Source of the DNA: Jeotgalicoccus coquinae
Lineage (GTDB): Bacteria; Bacillota; Bacilli; Staphylococcales; Salinicoccaceae
Reading direction: 5' to 3'
DNA length: 64,000 nt
Assembly: GCF_014207425.1 (NCBI RefSeq)
Contig: NZ_JACHFF010000001.1
Coordinates: 1,076,124-1,140,123, forward strand
Shown here: positions 52,519 to 60,507 of the stretch, one piece after another
Position numbering within the stretch: the stretch's first letter is position 1
Layout: each line of letters begins with the position of its first letter
Notes under the pieces: generated by a model
What the model saw: only the letters and a program-made list of their open reading frames with translations
The model's database searches: none
Told to the model about the DNA's origin: nothing
Program-made: the position numbers and the translations under genes

Positions 52519-54228
52519 TTAATCGTCATCCATCGATGATAAGTCGCCTGCCGGAAGATCGAGTTCCCATGCTTTAAGCACGCGTCTCATAATCTTACCG
52601 CTGCGCGTTTTCGGCAGACTGTCTTTAAATTCGATTTCTCTGGGTGCTGCGTGCGCTGCAAGTCCGTTCTTAACGAATACCCGGATTTCTTCTTTCAGCT
52701 CGTCAGTCGGCTCGTAACCGTCTCTTAAAGCGATAAACGCCTTAACGATTTCACCGCGTACAGGGTCCGGCTTACCGATAACCCCTGCTTCCTGAACCGC
52801 TTCATGTTCAACGAGTTTAGACTCGATTTCAAACGGTCCGACACGTTCACCCGCTGTCATGATGACATCATCGACACGTCCCTGGAACCAGAAATATCCG
52901 TCTTCGTCACGGTACGCCGAGTCACCTGAAATATACCAGTCGCCGATAAAATACGAATCGTACTTCGGTTTGTTCTTCCAGATTTCACGCATCATTGCCG
53001 GCCATCCTGTTTTCATTGCAAGGTTACCCATGCGGTTCGGCGGCAGTTCATTACCCTGATCGTCGATAATTGTTGCTTCCACACCAGGCAGCGGCTTACC
53101 CATTGATCCGCCTTTAATATCCATAGATGGGAAGTTAACAATCATGTGAGCGCCTGTTTCGGTCATCCACCATGTATCGTGAATACGCAGGTTGAATACT
53201 TCCATTCCCCATTTAACAACTTCAGGGTTTAACGGCTCTCCTACAGACAGAATGTGTCTTAATGCAGATAAGTCGTATTTCTCAATAACGTTATCGCTGC
53301 CGCCCATCAGCATTCTGAATGCTGTCGGCGCACTGTACCATATTGTAACTTTCAGTTCTTCAAGCGCACCGTACCATGATTCAGGCGAGAATCTTCCGCC
53401 GACAATTACATTTGTCGCACGGTTCAGCCACGGGGCGAAGATTCCGTATGAAGTACCTGTAACCCAGCCCGGGTCAGCTGTACACCAGTAAACATCGTCT
53501 TCTTTCAGGTCCAGGACATATTTACCTGAAATATACTGCTGCACCATCGCATACTGTGCATGCAGCACACCTTTAGGCTGTCCTGTTGAACCGCTCGTGT
53601 AGTGTAAAATCAGGCCGTCTTCTTTATCCAGCCATTCTACTTCAAATTCTGAAGATGCTTTTTCAAATTCTTTTTTAAAGCTGATGTATTTTTCATCAGT
53701 GTCATCGCCTGAAACGATAACATTTTTTAAGTCAGGCAGCTCGTCCACCGGAATTCTCGGCAGCAGTTCAGGTGTCGTCACAATTGTTGACGCTTCACTG
53801 TCTTCAAGTCTGTCTCTGACTGCTTTTTCCATAAATGCTTCAAATAACGGTCCGACAACCGCGCCGATTTTCAGCGCACCGAGCAGTGCAAAATATAATT
53901 CAGGTGAACGCGCCATAAAGATAAATACGCGGTCCCCTTTTTTAACACCCGCATCTTTAAGTACGTTAGCTGCTTTATTTGAATTCTCTTTCATTTCTTT
54001 AAAAGTAAACGACTGGAGTTTGTCTTCTAATTTATAGTGAAGTGCAATTTTATCTCCGTACCCATCGTCCACATGTTTATCAACAGCTTCATAAGCCATA
54101 TTCACTTTTCCGGTTTCATACCATGAAAATTCTTTTTCTATTTCTTCCCATGAAAAATTTTCTTTTGCCGTTTTGTAATCCGGCATGTTTGCATGTTGAT
54201 CTGTTGCTCCGTAAAGTTCTACTTTCAT
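52519..54228 (-). CDS. acsA: Acetyl-CoA synthetase (AMP-forming)
   Basis: Acetate + ATP + CoA to acetyl-CoA + AMP + PPi; 569 aa, the Gram-positive AcsA length. ANL-superfamily motifs: LHYTSGSTGQPKGVLHAQ (P-loop, ~228), the WWMTETGAHMI segment (~330), SGDSAYRDEDGYFWFQGRVDD (~435) and the C-terminal LPKTRSGKIMRRVLKAWE (~545) carrying the Lys that AcuA acetylates in Bacillus. Start ATG at 54228 with AGGGGTG upstream. Divergent from acuABC across a 220-bp region with candidate cre sites, the same arrangement as in Bacillus subtilis. Confidence 0.97.
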   Translation of the reverse strand: MKVELYGATDQHANMPDYKTAKENFSWEEIEKEFSWYETGKVNMAYEAVDKHVDDGYGDKIALHYKLEDKLQSFTFKEMKENSNKAANVLKDAGVKKGDRVFIFMARSPELYFALLGALKIGAVVGPLFEAFMEKAVRDRLEDSEASTIVTTPELLPRIPVDELPDLKNVIVSGDDTDEKYISFKKEFEKASSEFEVEWLDKEDGLILHYTSGSTGQPKGVLHAQYAMVQQYISGKYVLDLKEDDVYWCTADPGWVTGTSYGIFAPWLNRATNVIVGGRFSPESWYGALEELKVTIWYSAPTAFRMLMGGSDNVIEKYDLSALRHILSVGEPLNPEVVKWGMEVFNLRIHDTWWMTETGAHMIVNFPSMDIKGGSMGKPLPGVEATIIDDQGNELPPNRMGNLAMKTGWPAMMREIWKNKPKYDSYFIGDWYISGDSAYRDEDGYFWFQGRVDDVIMTAGERVGPFEIESKLVEHEAVQEAGVIGKPDPVRGEIVKAFIALRDGYEPTDELKEEIRVFVKNGLAAHAAPREIEFKDSLPKTRSGKIMRRVLKAWELDLPAGDLSSMDDD

Positions 54229-54306
54229 TCCTAACGACACCCCTTGTTTATAATTGTGATTTCGCTTTCATAAAGCCATTATATTGAAAGACAGTTCAGA
54301 ATTCTA

Positions 54307-54320
54307 TGAAAACGCTTGAA
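54307..54320. promoter_or_regulatory. Cre-like half-matching site, acsA side
   Basis: TGAAAACGCTTGAA matches the cre consensus at 12 of 14 positions, 79 bp upstream of the acsA start. Confidence 0.45.
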
Positions 54321-54350
54321 TTCTTTTAAATTCTTTCTTTTCAAGCAAAA

Positions 54351-54364
54351 TTAAAACGCTTTCA
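54351..54364. promoter_or_regulatory. Candidate cre site between acsA and acuA
   Basis: TTAAAACGCTTTCA matches TGWAANCGNTNWCA at 13 of 14 positions; lies midway in the divergent promoter region. Confidence 0.7.
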
Positions 54365-54448
54365 CTTTAGTATAGTCTATCAATAATATATAATGAATGT
54401 GAATTTAATTTTTAATAATATTTAATTACTTACAGAAGGGGTGTTCCA

Positions 54449-55081
54449 TTGAAGCATCAGAAGCACTACTTTAAAATGGAAACGAAAACTGACACAGAGA
54501 CTGTCATTATCGAAGGTCCTCTCGACAGCGATACTTTAAAAACATATACATTTGATGATAATTTAACCGCGTTCAGACGCCCGTCGGAACAATTTCAGGC
54601 ACTGATTGAAATTGCTGATCTGCCTGAAGGACGTATTATCGTCAGTCATATAGATAAACACATTATAGGCTACATTATATTTCTTCATCCCGATCCGCTT
54701 GAAAGATGGTCCGACGGTAATTATCCATTTATTATGGAACTCGGCGCTATTGAAGTCGGACTGCCCTACCGCAGCTTCGGGCTCGGCGGGAAAATGCTCG
54801 AGTTATCGACGTACGATGATTTTATCGAAAATTACATTATTATCACGACCGAATATTACTGGCACTGGGATTTAAAAAACAGCGGCCTGGATGTATATGA
54901 GTACAAAAATCTGATGATCAGGCTGATGCAGCGTGCGGGTTACGAAGTTTTCCAGACGAACGATCCGGAAATAACCGGACATCCCGCCAATACGCTGATG
55001 GCACGCATCGGCAAAAATATAAATGATAAACAAATGCAGCAATTTGATGAAATACGTTTTAAAAACCGATTTTTAATTTAA
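54449..55081 (+). CDS. acuA: Protein acetyltransferase AcuA
   Basis: GNAT enzyme of 210 aa that acetylates and inactivates AcsA in Bacillus. The acetyl-CoA site is in MELGAIEVGLPYRSFGLGGKMLELS (~98-122), preceded by IIVSHIDKHIIGYIIFLHPDP and followed by NYIIITTEYYWHWDLKNSGLDVYEYKNLM, all typical of AcuA. Start is TTG at 54449 behind AAGGGGTG. First gene of acuABC, divergent from its target acsA. Confidence 0.95.
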   Translation: MKHQKHYFKMETKTDTETVIIEGPLDSDTLKTYTFDDNLTAFRRPSEQFQALIEIADLPEGRIIVSHIDKHIIGYIIFLHPDPLERWSDGNYPFIMELGAIEVGLPYRSFGLGGKMLELSTYDDFIENYIIITTEYYWHWDLKNSGLDVYEYKNLMIRLMQRAGYEVFQTNDPEITGHPANTLMARIGKNINDKQMQQFDEIRFKNRFLI

Positions 55082-55099
55082 CGAGGGGTGCGATTGTAA

Positions 55100-55735
55100 A
55101 TGCTAGTAGAAAGAATTATGACTTCTCCCGTGGAGACGCTCCACGTCAACGATACTATTCATGAAGCGATGAATATGATGAGCCGCCTGTCAATCCGCCA
55201 CATTCCCATTGTGGATGATGATGATAACCTGGCAGGTATTATTTCCGATAAGGACGTTAACCTTGCACTGCCGTCCATCGCAAATAATGATGCTGAACTG
55301 TCGCTCGATCTGGAGCTCGGCAGAATTATGCGCCAGCAGGTCACAACGTGTCACCCGCTCGACTTTGTCGAGGAGATTGCGAAAGACTTTTATCATTTTG
55401 CAATTGGTGCCATTCCCGTTATGCGGGGTAAGAAAATTGTCGGCATCGTCACTCAGAAAGACATGTTGAACACATTCCTTGAGCTGACGGGAATTAAAGA
55501 GCCCGGCTCTATTATAGAAATCGATATTAAAGACCGCATGGGTGTCATTTATGATATCGGCAAAGTGTTTAAAAACTTAAATATTAAAATTGTCAGCATT
55601 TCAATTTATCCGAATGCCGGGAAAAAAGATCATAAAATTATCGTACTGCGCATCGATGCAATGAATCCGTTAATTGCTATAGAAAAATTAAGAGAATCCG
55701 GATTTCACGTACTGGATCCAAGCGAGATGTCCTGA
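55100..55735 (+). CDS. acuB: AcuB, CBS-pair and ACT-domain protein
   Basis: 211 aa. Two CBS motifs (residues ~1-125: MLVERIMTSPVETLHVNDTIHEAM ... AGIISDKDVNLAL and IMRQQVTTCHPLDFVEEIAKDF ... GIVTQKDMLNTF) are followed by an ACT-like domain (~137-205). CBS pairs bind adenine nucleotides; AcuB's precise role in acetoin/acetate metabolism is unknown. It sits 18 nt after acuA and its stop overlaps the acuC start (TGATG), so the three genes are one operon. I recall acuB being absent from S. aureus, which would set this lineage apart. Confidence 0.95.
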   Translation: MLVERIMTSPVETLHVNDTIHEAMNMMSRLSIRHIPIVDDDDNLAGIISDKDVNLALPSIANNDAELSLDLELGRIMRQQVTTCHPLDFVEEIAKDFYHFAIGAIPVMRGKKIVGIVTQKDMLNTFLELTGIKEPGSIIEIDIKDRMGVIYDIGKVFKNLNIKIVSISIYPNAGKKDHKIIVLRIDAMNPLIAIEKLRESGFHVLDPSEMS

Positions 55736-56880
55736 TGAACCCCCTGTATGTTTACACTGATGAACTGCTGAAATACCGGTTTAATGATACCCATCCTTTC
55801 AATCAGATGCGCTTAAAATTGACTACGGATTTATTAACGGATGCCGGATTTTTAAATGATGAGGATATTGTTGTACCGCGTATAGCGACAGACGATGAAC
55901 TTGCTCTGGTACATACGAAAGAATACATCGAAGCTGTACGTGCGGCTGGCCACGGTGATTTAACTGCTGAAGAATCAGCGAAGTACGGACTCGATTCAGA
56001 AGACACTCCAAGCTTTATAAATATGCATGAAAAATGTGCGGCTCTTGTCGGTGCCACACTTACTGCAGTTGATCTGGTGATGACAGGACAGACGGATAAG
56101 GCGTTAAGTCTTGCCGGCGGACTCCACCACGGATTCAGCGGTAAAGCGAGCGGCTTTTGTGTATATAACGACACTGCTATTGCGTGTGAATATATCGCAA
56201 AGAAATACGGGAAAAAAGTACTGTACATTGATACGGACGCTCATCATGGAGACGGGGTCCAGTGGACGTTTTACAGCCGCAATGATGTCGTAACGTATTC
56301 AATACATGAAACAGGCCGGTATCTGTTCCCGGGCACAGGCAGTGCGACAGAACGCGGCACAGAAGAAGGCTTCGGGTACACGGTGAACCTGCCGATTGAT
56401 GCCTTTACGGAAGACGATTCATTCCTTGAAGTATTCAAAGAAAGTCTTGAACGTGCGATTCAAACATTTGAGCCGGACGTGATATTAAGCCAGAACGGTG
56501 TGGACGCCCACTTCCGTGATCCGATGACTCACCTGTCACTGACATCAAAATCATATGAAGAAATACCGCGCTTTGTGAAAGACATGGCCGATAAGTATAC
56601 CGGCGGTAAATGGATTGCAGTCGGCGGCGGCGGATATAACATCTGGCAGGTCGTTCCGCGTATGTGGAGTCAGATCTGGCTTGCGATGAAAAATATCGAT
56701 GCACCGGCAGGACCTCTGCCTGAGGCGTTTATCGAAAGATATAAAATGAAATGTAAAGTCGACTTCCCCGTGCTGTGGGAAGATACGCTCGATGACTTTA
56801 CTGAAATACCTCGAAGAGTTGAAATTACTGAAAAGAATAAAACAACGCTCGAACGTGTTCTGATGTATCTGGATCAGTGA
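55735..56880 (+). CDS. acuC: AcuC, class I-type lysine deacetylase
   Basis: Zinc-dependent, NAD-independent deacetylase of 381 aa that reactivates acetylated AcsA. Histone-deacetylase motifs are complete: GGLHHGFSGKASGFCVYNDTAIA (~122-144, tandem His), YIDTDAHHGDGVQWTFY (~163-179, zinc ligands D and H), SQNGVDAHFRDPMTHL (~240, including zinc Asp) and GGGGYN (~295). Translationally coupled to acuB. AcuA plus AcuC next to acsA form a reversible acetylation switch on acetyl-CoA synthetase. Confidence 0.97.
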   Translation: MNPLYVYTDELLKYRFNDTHPFNQMRLKLTTDLLTDAGFLNDEDIVVPRIATDDELALVHTKEYIEAVRAAGHGDLTAEESAKYGLDSEDTPSFINMHEKCAALVGATLTAVDLVMTGQTDKALSLAGGLHHGFSGKASGFCVYNDTAIACEYIAKKYGKKVLYIDTDAHHGDGVQWTFYSRNDVVTYSIHETGRYLFPGTGSATERGTEEGFGYTVNLPIDAFTEDDSFLEVFKESLERAIQTFEPDVILSQNGVDAHFRDPMTHLSLTSKSYEEIPRFVKDMADKYTGGKWIAVGGGGYNIWQVVPRMWSQIWLAMKNIDAPAGPLPEAFIERYKMKCKVDFPVLWEDTLDDFTEIPRRVEITEKNKTTLERVLMYLDQ

Positions 56881-56889
56881 GTGAAAATT

Positions 56890-56938
56890 GAAGCTGTATG
56901 GACTTTGTTGAAAAAACTTTGTCCATGCAGCTTTTTAT
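56890..56938 (+). terminator. Intrinsic terminator of acuABC
   Basis: AAGCTG-t-ATGGAC / GTCCAT-g-CAGCTT stem with one mismatch, 17-nt loop, TTTTTAT. Confidence 0.75.
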
Positions 56939-56980
56939 ATGCATTTAGTTGAATTGACACCGTCTCCCGCAACAAAAAAA

Positions 56981-57002
56981 GGAACACCTTTTCAGGTATT
57001 CC
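56981..57002 (-). terminator. Intrinsic terminator of ccpA
   Basis: GGAA-c-ACC / GGT-a-TTCC stem, preceded by seven A on the + strand (U-run on the - strand). Confidence 0.75.
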
Positions 57003-57014
57003 GGTTTACTTATA

Positions 57015-58004
57015 TTATCTTGTAGTTGTACGGTAATCGATGCTGTAAGGCAGCTGTACAGATGTAGTATCTACCTTTTCTTCATTCATAAGTTTAGTCA
57101 GCAGCCTCATGCCTACTGCACCAAGGTCATATAACGGCACAGCGATGCTTGAGATCTTAGGTCTCACCATAGTCACAAGTCGTGTGTTCGAACAGCTGAC
57201 GATTTGCAGGCGCTGCGGCATTGCCACACCGTGGTCGTGCCCGCCGTGCAGTATTCCGATTGCTGTTTCATCGCTGATTACAATTACCGCATCGCGGTCT
57301 GTATCAAGCAGCTTGCCGAAGATTTCTTTACCTTTTTCGTAGTCTCCGGCTTCTTCTGTCGTTAAGTAGTCGTCACCGTTTAAGCCGGCTTCGCTGTATG
57401 CTTCTTTCATTCCTTCTACCATACGTGATTCCTGGTAGCGTGAATATCCTGCTGTAACGAAGCAGATATTTTTAGTGCCGTCTGCGATTAATTTCGCTGA
57501 CACTTCTTTCGCTGCATCGTGGTAGTTGATATTAACGCTTGGAATGTCGTTGGCTTCTTCGCCTGATCCGCAAATAACTACAGGTACTTTTGAAGTTTCA
57601 ATGTCCTGCATTACTTCGCTGTTCAGTTTTCCGCCAAGGAAAATGATGCCGTCAACCTGTTTGCTGACAAGGTTTAAAAAGGCATTGCGTTCTTTTTTTG
57701 TATCCTGGTCTGTATTTGTAATAATAATCTGGTAATTATACATTTCTGCGATGTCTTCCAGTCCACGCGCCAACGCTGAATAATAAAGATCTGAAATGTC
57801 CGGAATGATTACGCCGACTGTTGTCGTTTTCTTACTTGCAAGTCCTCTTGCCACTGCATTCGGGCGATAGTTTAATCTATCTATAACATCTTTAACTTTC
57901 TTTCTTGTTTCAGGTTTGACGTTTGGATTACCATTTAAGACTCTAGAAACTGTTGCCATTGAGACTTTTGCTTCTCTAGCCACATCGTATATAGTAACTG
58001 TCAT
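57015..58004 (-). CDS. ccpA: Catabolite control protein A
   Basis: LacI/GalR master regulator of carbon catabolite control, 329 aa. HTH and hinge: TIYDVAREAKVSMATVSRVLNGNPNVKPETRKKV (~3-36) and RPNAVARGLASKKTTTVGVIIPD (~47-69). The HPr(Ser-P)-contacting region around YNYQIIITNTD and the C-terminal subdomain with VPLYDLGAVGMRLLTKLM are as in CcpA. Start ATG follows GGAGGG. It is convergent with acuABC, the Bacillales order. A cre-like site upstream suggests autoregulation. The aroA gene found next to ccpA in staphylococci is not here. Confidence 0.97.
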   Translation of the reverse strand: MTVTIYDVAREAKVSMATVSRVLNGNPNVKPETRKKVKDVIDRLNYRPNAVARGLASKKTTTVGVIIPDISDLYYSALARGLEDIAEMYNYQIIITNTDQDTKKERNAFLNLVSKQVDGIIFLGGKLNSEVMQDIETSKVPVVICGSGEEANDIPSVNINYHDAAKEVSAKLIADGTKNICFVTAGYSRYQESRMVEGMKEAYSEAGLNGDDYLTTEEAGDYEKGKEIFGKLLDTDRDAVIVISDETAIGILHGGHDHGVAMPQRLQIVSCSNTRLVTMVRPKISSIAVPLYDLGAVGMRLLTKLMNEEKVDTTSVQLPYSIDYRTTTR

Positions 58005-58031
58005 AATATCCCTCCGAGTCTAATGTGAAAA

Positions 58032-58045
58032 TGTAAACGTTTTAA
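58032..58045. promoter_or_regulatory. Candidate cre site upstream of ccpA
   Basis: TGTAAACGTTTTAA matches the cre consensus at 13 of 14 positions, 28 bp before the ccpA start codon. Confidence 0.65.
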
Positions 58046-58107
58046 TCAATAATACCAAATTTTTGGCCTGAATGGTACTGCAATATGTAACAAATTTATA
58101 ACAAAAA

Positions 58108-58134
58108 AATTCAGTCACAGGGAGTGACTGAATT
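58108..58134 (-). terminator. Terminator of the DUF948-ytxH operon
   Basis: AATTCAGTCAC / GTGACTGAATT perfect 11-bp stem overlapping the ytxH stop, with TTTTTTG on the - strand. Confidence 0.8.
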
Positions 58135-58588
58135 ATTTATCCATATCTTTTGGATCTTTGGTACTTTTCTCAGCGTATTTTGACATATCGACTACATTCG
58201 GACGCTGCAGATTTTCATCTGCCGCTTCTTCTCTGATAGCCTGCTGCTGAGCCTGAACTTCTGAAGGATCGAGTTTCTTAACTCTCGACTTCTCGTCCAT
58301 TTCAGCTTTTTTGTCTTTAACCATCTGTTTTACATCGCTTACTTTCTCATCGAGCTTTTCTGTGAGTGAAGGTCCGTCGTTCTGTTCTTTAACTACAGAA
58401 TCCTGGATTTTCTTAATATCATCTCTTAAAGCATCGCCTGATTTCGGAGCAATAAACAGACCGCCTACAACGCCGACGATTAGACCGAGAGCCAGGCCGA
58501 CCGTAAAATCACGGCCGGTCGATGTTTCTATTTGAGCATCGTAGCTCTCAACACCTTTGACATGTCTGTCTCTGTTATACGTTTCCAT
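58133..58588 (-). CDS. ytxH: YtxH domain protein
   Basis: 151 aa with one membrane helix (GRDFTVGLALGLIVGVVGGLFIAPKSGDALRDDIKK, ~25-58) that is the YtxH domain, followed by a charged, helical region (LTEKLDEKVSDVKQMVKDKKAEMDEKSRVKK). General-stress-associated in Bacillus; molecular function unknown. ATG preceded by GGAGG. Co-transcribed with the DUF948 gene 34 nt upstream. Confidence 0.88.
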   Translation of the reverse strand: METYNRDRHVKGVESYDAQIETSTGRDFTVGLALGLIVGVVGGLFIAPKSGDALRDDIKKIQDSVVKEQNDGPSLTEKLDEKVSDVKQMVKDKKAEMDEKSRVKKLDPSEVQAQQQAIREEAADENLQRPNVVDMSKYAEKSTKDPKDMDK

Positions 58589-58622
58589 GATTTAACCTCC
58601 AAACGGGATCAATCACTGAGAC

Positions 58623-59096
58623 TTATAAATTCTCTGACTGTCCGTCTACATTCACTTTACTGTAAGCTCTGCTGCGCTGCTGCTGTCGTACCTGCCATTT
58701 GTCTGCAATTTCCATTGCAACATTTGACCATTGTACAACCTGTGAAATTTTCTCTTCATTTTGAGAGATGTTATGCGTAATTGAATTCGTTACACGGTCG
58801 ACTGAGTCATTTAAGTTAGTTACAGAATAACCAACGCCCTGTACTGCATCTACTACAGCATTAAGTTTTTCAGATTTACCTTGAATATCTTCAACTAAAC
58901 GATTTGATTTGTGCAGAAGATCCGTTGACTCGCGTGTAATACCCTGAATCTGTCCATCCAGCCCGTCTAATGTGCTGGCTACATGGTCCAGGTTTTTCTT
59001 CACCGAGAACAATACGACTGCAATTGCGATACATAATACTAAAAATGCAATCGCGGCAATACCCGCGGCAATATATAATACTATTTGCCAATCCAT
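58623..59096 (-). CDS. DUF948 membrane-anchored coiled-coil protein
   Basis: 157 aa: a membrane helix (VLYIAAGIAAIAFLVLCIAIAVVLFSV, ~6-32) then a heptad-rich region (KKNLDHVASTLDGLDGQIQGITRESTDLLHKSNRLVEDIQGKSEKLNAVVDAV). This is the DUF948 family that pairs with YtxH upstream or downstream of murC in staphylococci and Bacillus. Function unknown. ATG follows GGAGGCG. Confidence 0.9.
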   Translation of the reverse strand: MDWQIVLYIAAGIAAIAFLVLCIAIAVVLFSVKKNLDHVASTLDGLDGQIQGITRESTDLLHKSNRLVEDIQGKSEKLNAVVDAVQGVGYSVTNLNDSVDRVTNSITHNISQNEEKISQVVQWSNVAMEIADKWQVRQQQRSRAYSKVNVDGQSENL

Positions 59097-59190
59097 TTTA
59101 ACGCCTCCAATATTTCTTTTCTGTATTCTTAATTATCATAACCTAATTCACAATGATATAAACATTTAATTTATATAACTTTGCGTTATT

Positions 59191-60492
59191 TTAAGAGAGT
59201 AATTCCGTAAAACGTTTTTCATATTTCTGAATGTCTCCTGCACCCATAAATATAATTACACCGTCAGCATGTTTATCGAGACGTTCAAGATCTGCTTCCG
59301 TCATCAGTTCCGCCCCCGGAATCAAGTCGACTAAATCCTTACTCGATAACGTACCGCTCTCCTCGCGTGCCGAACCGAATATATCAACGATATATGCTTT
59401 GTCCGATGTTGCCAGCACATCTGCAAATTCCTGAAGGAATTTCTCCGTGCGTGAAAATGTATGCGGCTGGAATACCGAAATGATTTCACGGTCAGGGTAT
59501 TTTTTGCGTGCAGTTTCAAGCGTTGCATCGATTTCTTTCGGGTGATGTGCATAGTCATCAACGATGACCATGTTATGCAGTTTAGTTTCAGAGAAACGGC
59601 GTTTTACACCTTTGTAGTTTAAGAATGATTCTTTAATCAGTGTAATATCCAGTTTTTCCAAGTAGCAGACTCCGATTACTGCGAGTGAGTTTAATACGAG
59701 ATGATCCCCGTACATCGGAATTCTGAAAGTATCAAAATGCTCGCCTTTTATCGATACATCAAAAACAGTGCCGTCTTCTGTCACCTTGATATTTTTTGCA
59801 ACGATATCATCATCGCTTTCAATACCATATGTGAGCATATCCTGCACTTCATTTTTAATTTCTCCGATATAAGGATCGTTGCCGTAAGCAATAATACATT
59901 TCTTCACCTGTGAAGCCATTTCCTTAAATGCATCCACTACATCTGAAATATCATTAAAGTAGTCAGGGTGATCAAAGTCTATATTTGTAATGATCGCATA
60001 GTCGGGATAGTAGCTCAGGAAATGACGTTTATATTCACATGATTCAAACGTAAAATATTTACTCTCTGGAAGACCGAATCCCGTACCGTCACCAATCAGG
60101 TACGTCGTCTCCACATCGCCGTTCATAACGTGTGCCAGCAGGCCTGTCGTCGACGTTTTACCATGTGAGCCTGTTACGCCGATAGAAATATAGTTGCTCA
60201 TAAAGTCCGCTAAAAATACATGATAGCGGATAACTTCACAGCCCATCTCATTTGCTTTTTTAATTTCCGGGTGGTCATCCTTAAACGCATTCCCGGCAAT
60301 ATAAGTCATGCCTTCAACGATATTATCTTCAGAAAAAGGCAATATCTTTATCCCTTTTTTACGTAGAGGACCTTCTGTAAATACTTCGTTTTCAATATCA
60401 GAGCCCTGCACTTCATGGCCTATGTCAAAAAGAACCTGAGCAAGAGCGCTCATTCCCGCACCCTTTATTCCGATAAAATGATATTTCTTCAC
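59191..60492 (-). CDS. murC: UDP-N-acetylmuramate-L-alanine ligase
   Basis: First amino acid addition in peptidoglycan precursor synthesis, 433 aa. GIKGAGMSALAQVLFDIGHEVQGSD (~8-32) is the MurC N-terminal Rossmann region; the ATP loop is GVTGSHGKTSTTGLLAHV (~108-125); NIDFDHPDYF (~175) and VDDYAHHPKEIDATLE (~290) are standard. The start is GTG at 60492 with a weak GGTG ribosome-binding site; it is 15 nt downstream of the FtsK-like gene. Confidence 0.97.
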   Translation of the reverse strand: MKKYHFIGIKGAGMSALAQVLFDIGHEVQGSDIENEVFTEGPLRKKGIKILPFSEDNIVEGMTYIAGNAFKDDHPEIKKANEMGCEVIRYHVFLADFMSNYISIGVTGSHGKTSTTGLLAHVMNGDVETTYLIGDGTGFGLPESKYFTFESCEYKRHFLSYYPDYAIITNIDFDHPDYFNDISDVVDAFKEMASQVKKCIIAYGNDPYIGEIKNEVQDMLTYGIESDDDIVAKNIKVTEDGTVFDVSIKGEHFDTFRIPMYGDHLVLNSLAVIGVCYLEKLDITLIKESFLNYKGVKRRFSETKLHNMVIVDDYAHHPKEIDATLETARKKYPDREIISVFQPHTFSRTEKFLQEFADVLATSDKAYIVDIFGSAREESGTLSSKDLVDLIPGAELMTEADLERLDKHADGVIIFMGAGDIQKYEKRFTELLS

Positions 60493-60507
60493 GATTACAC
60501 CAATCTT

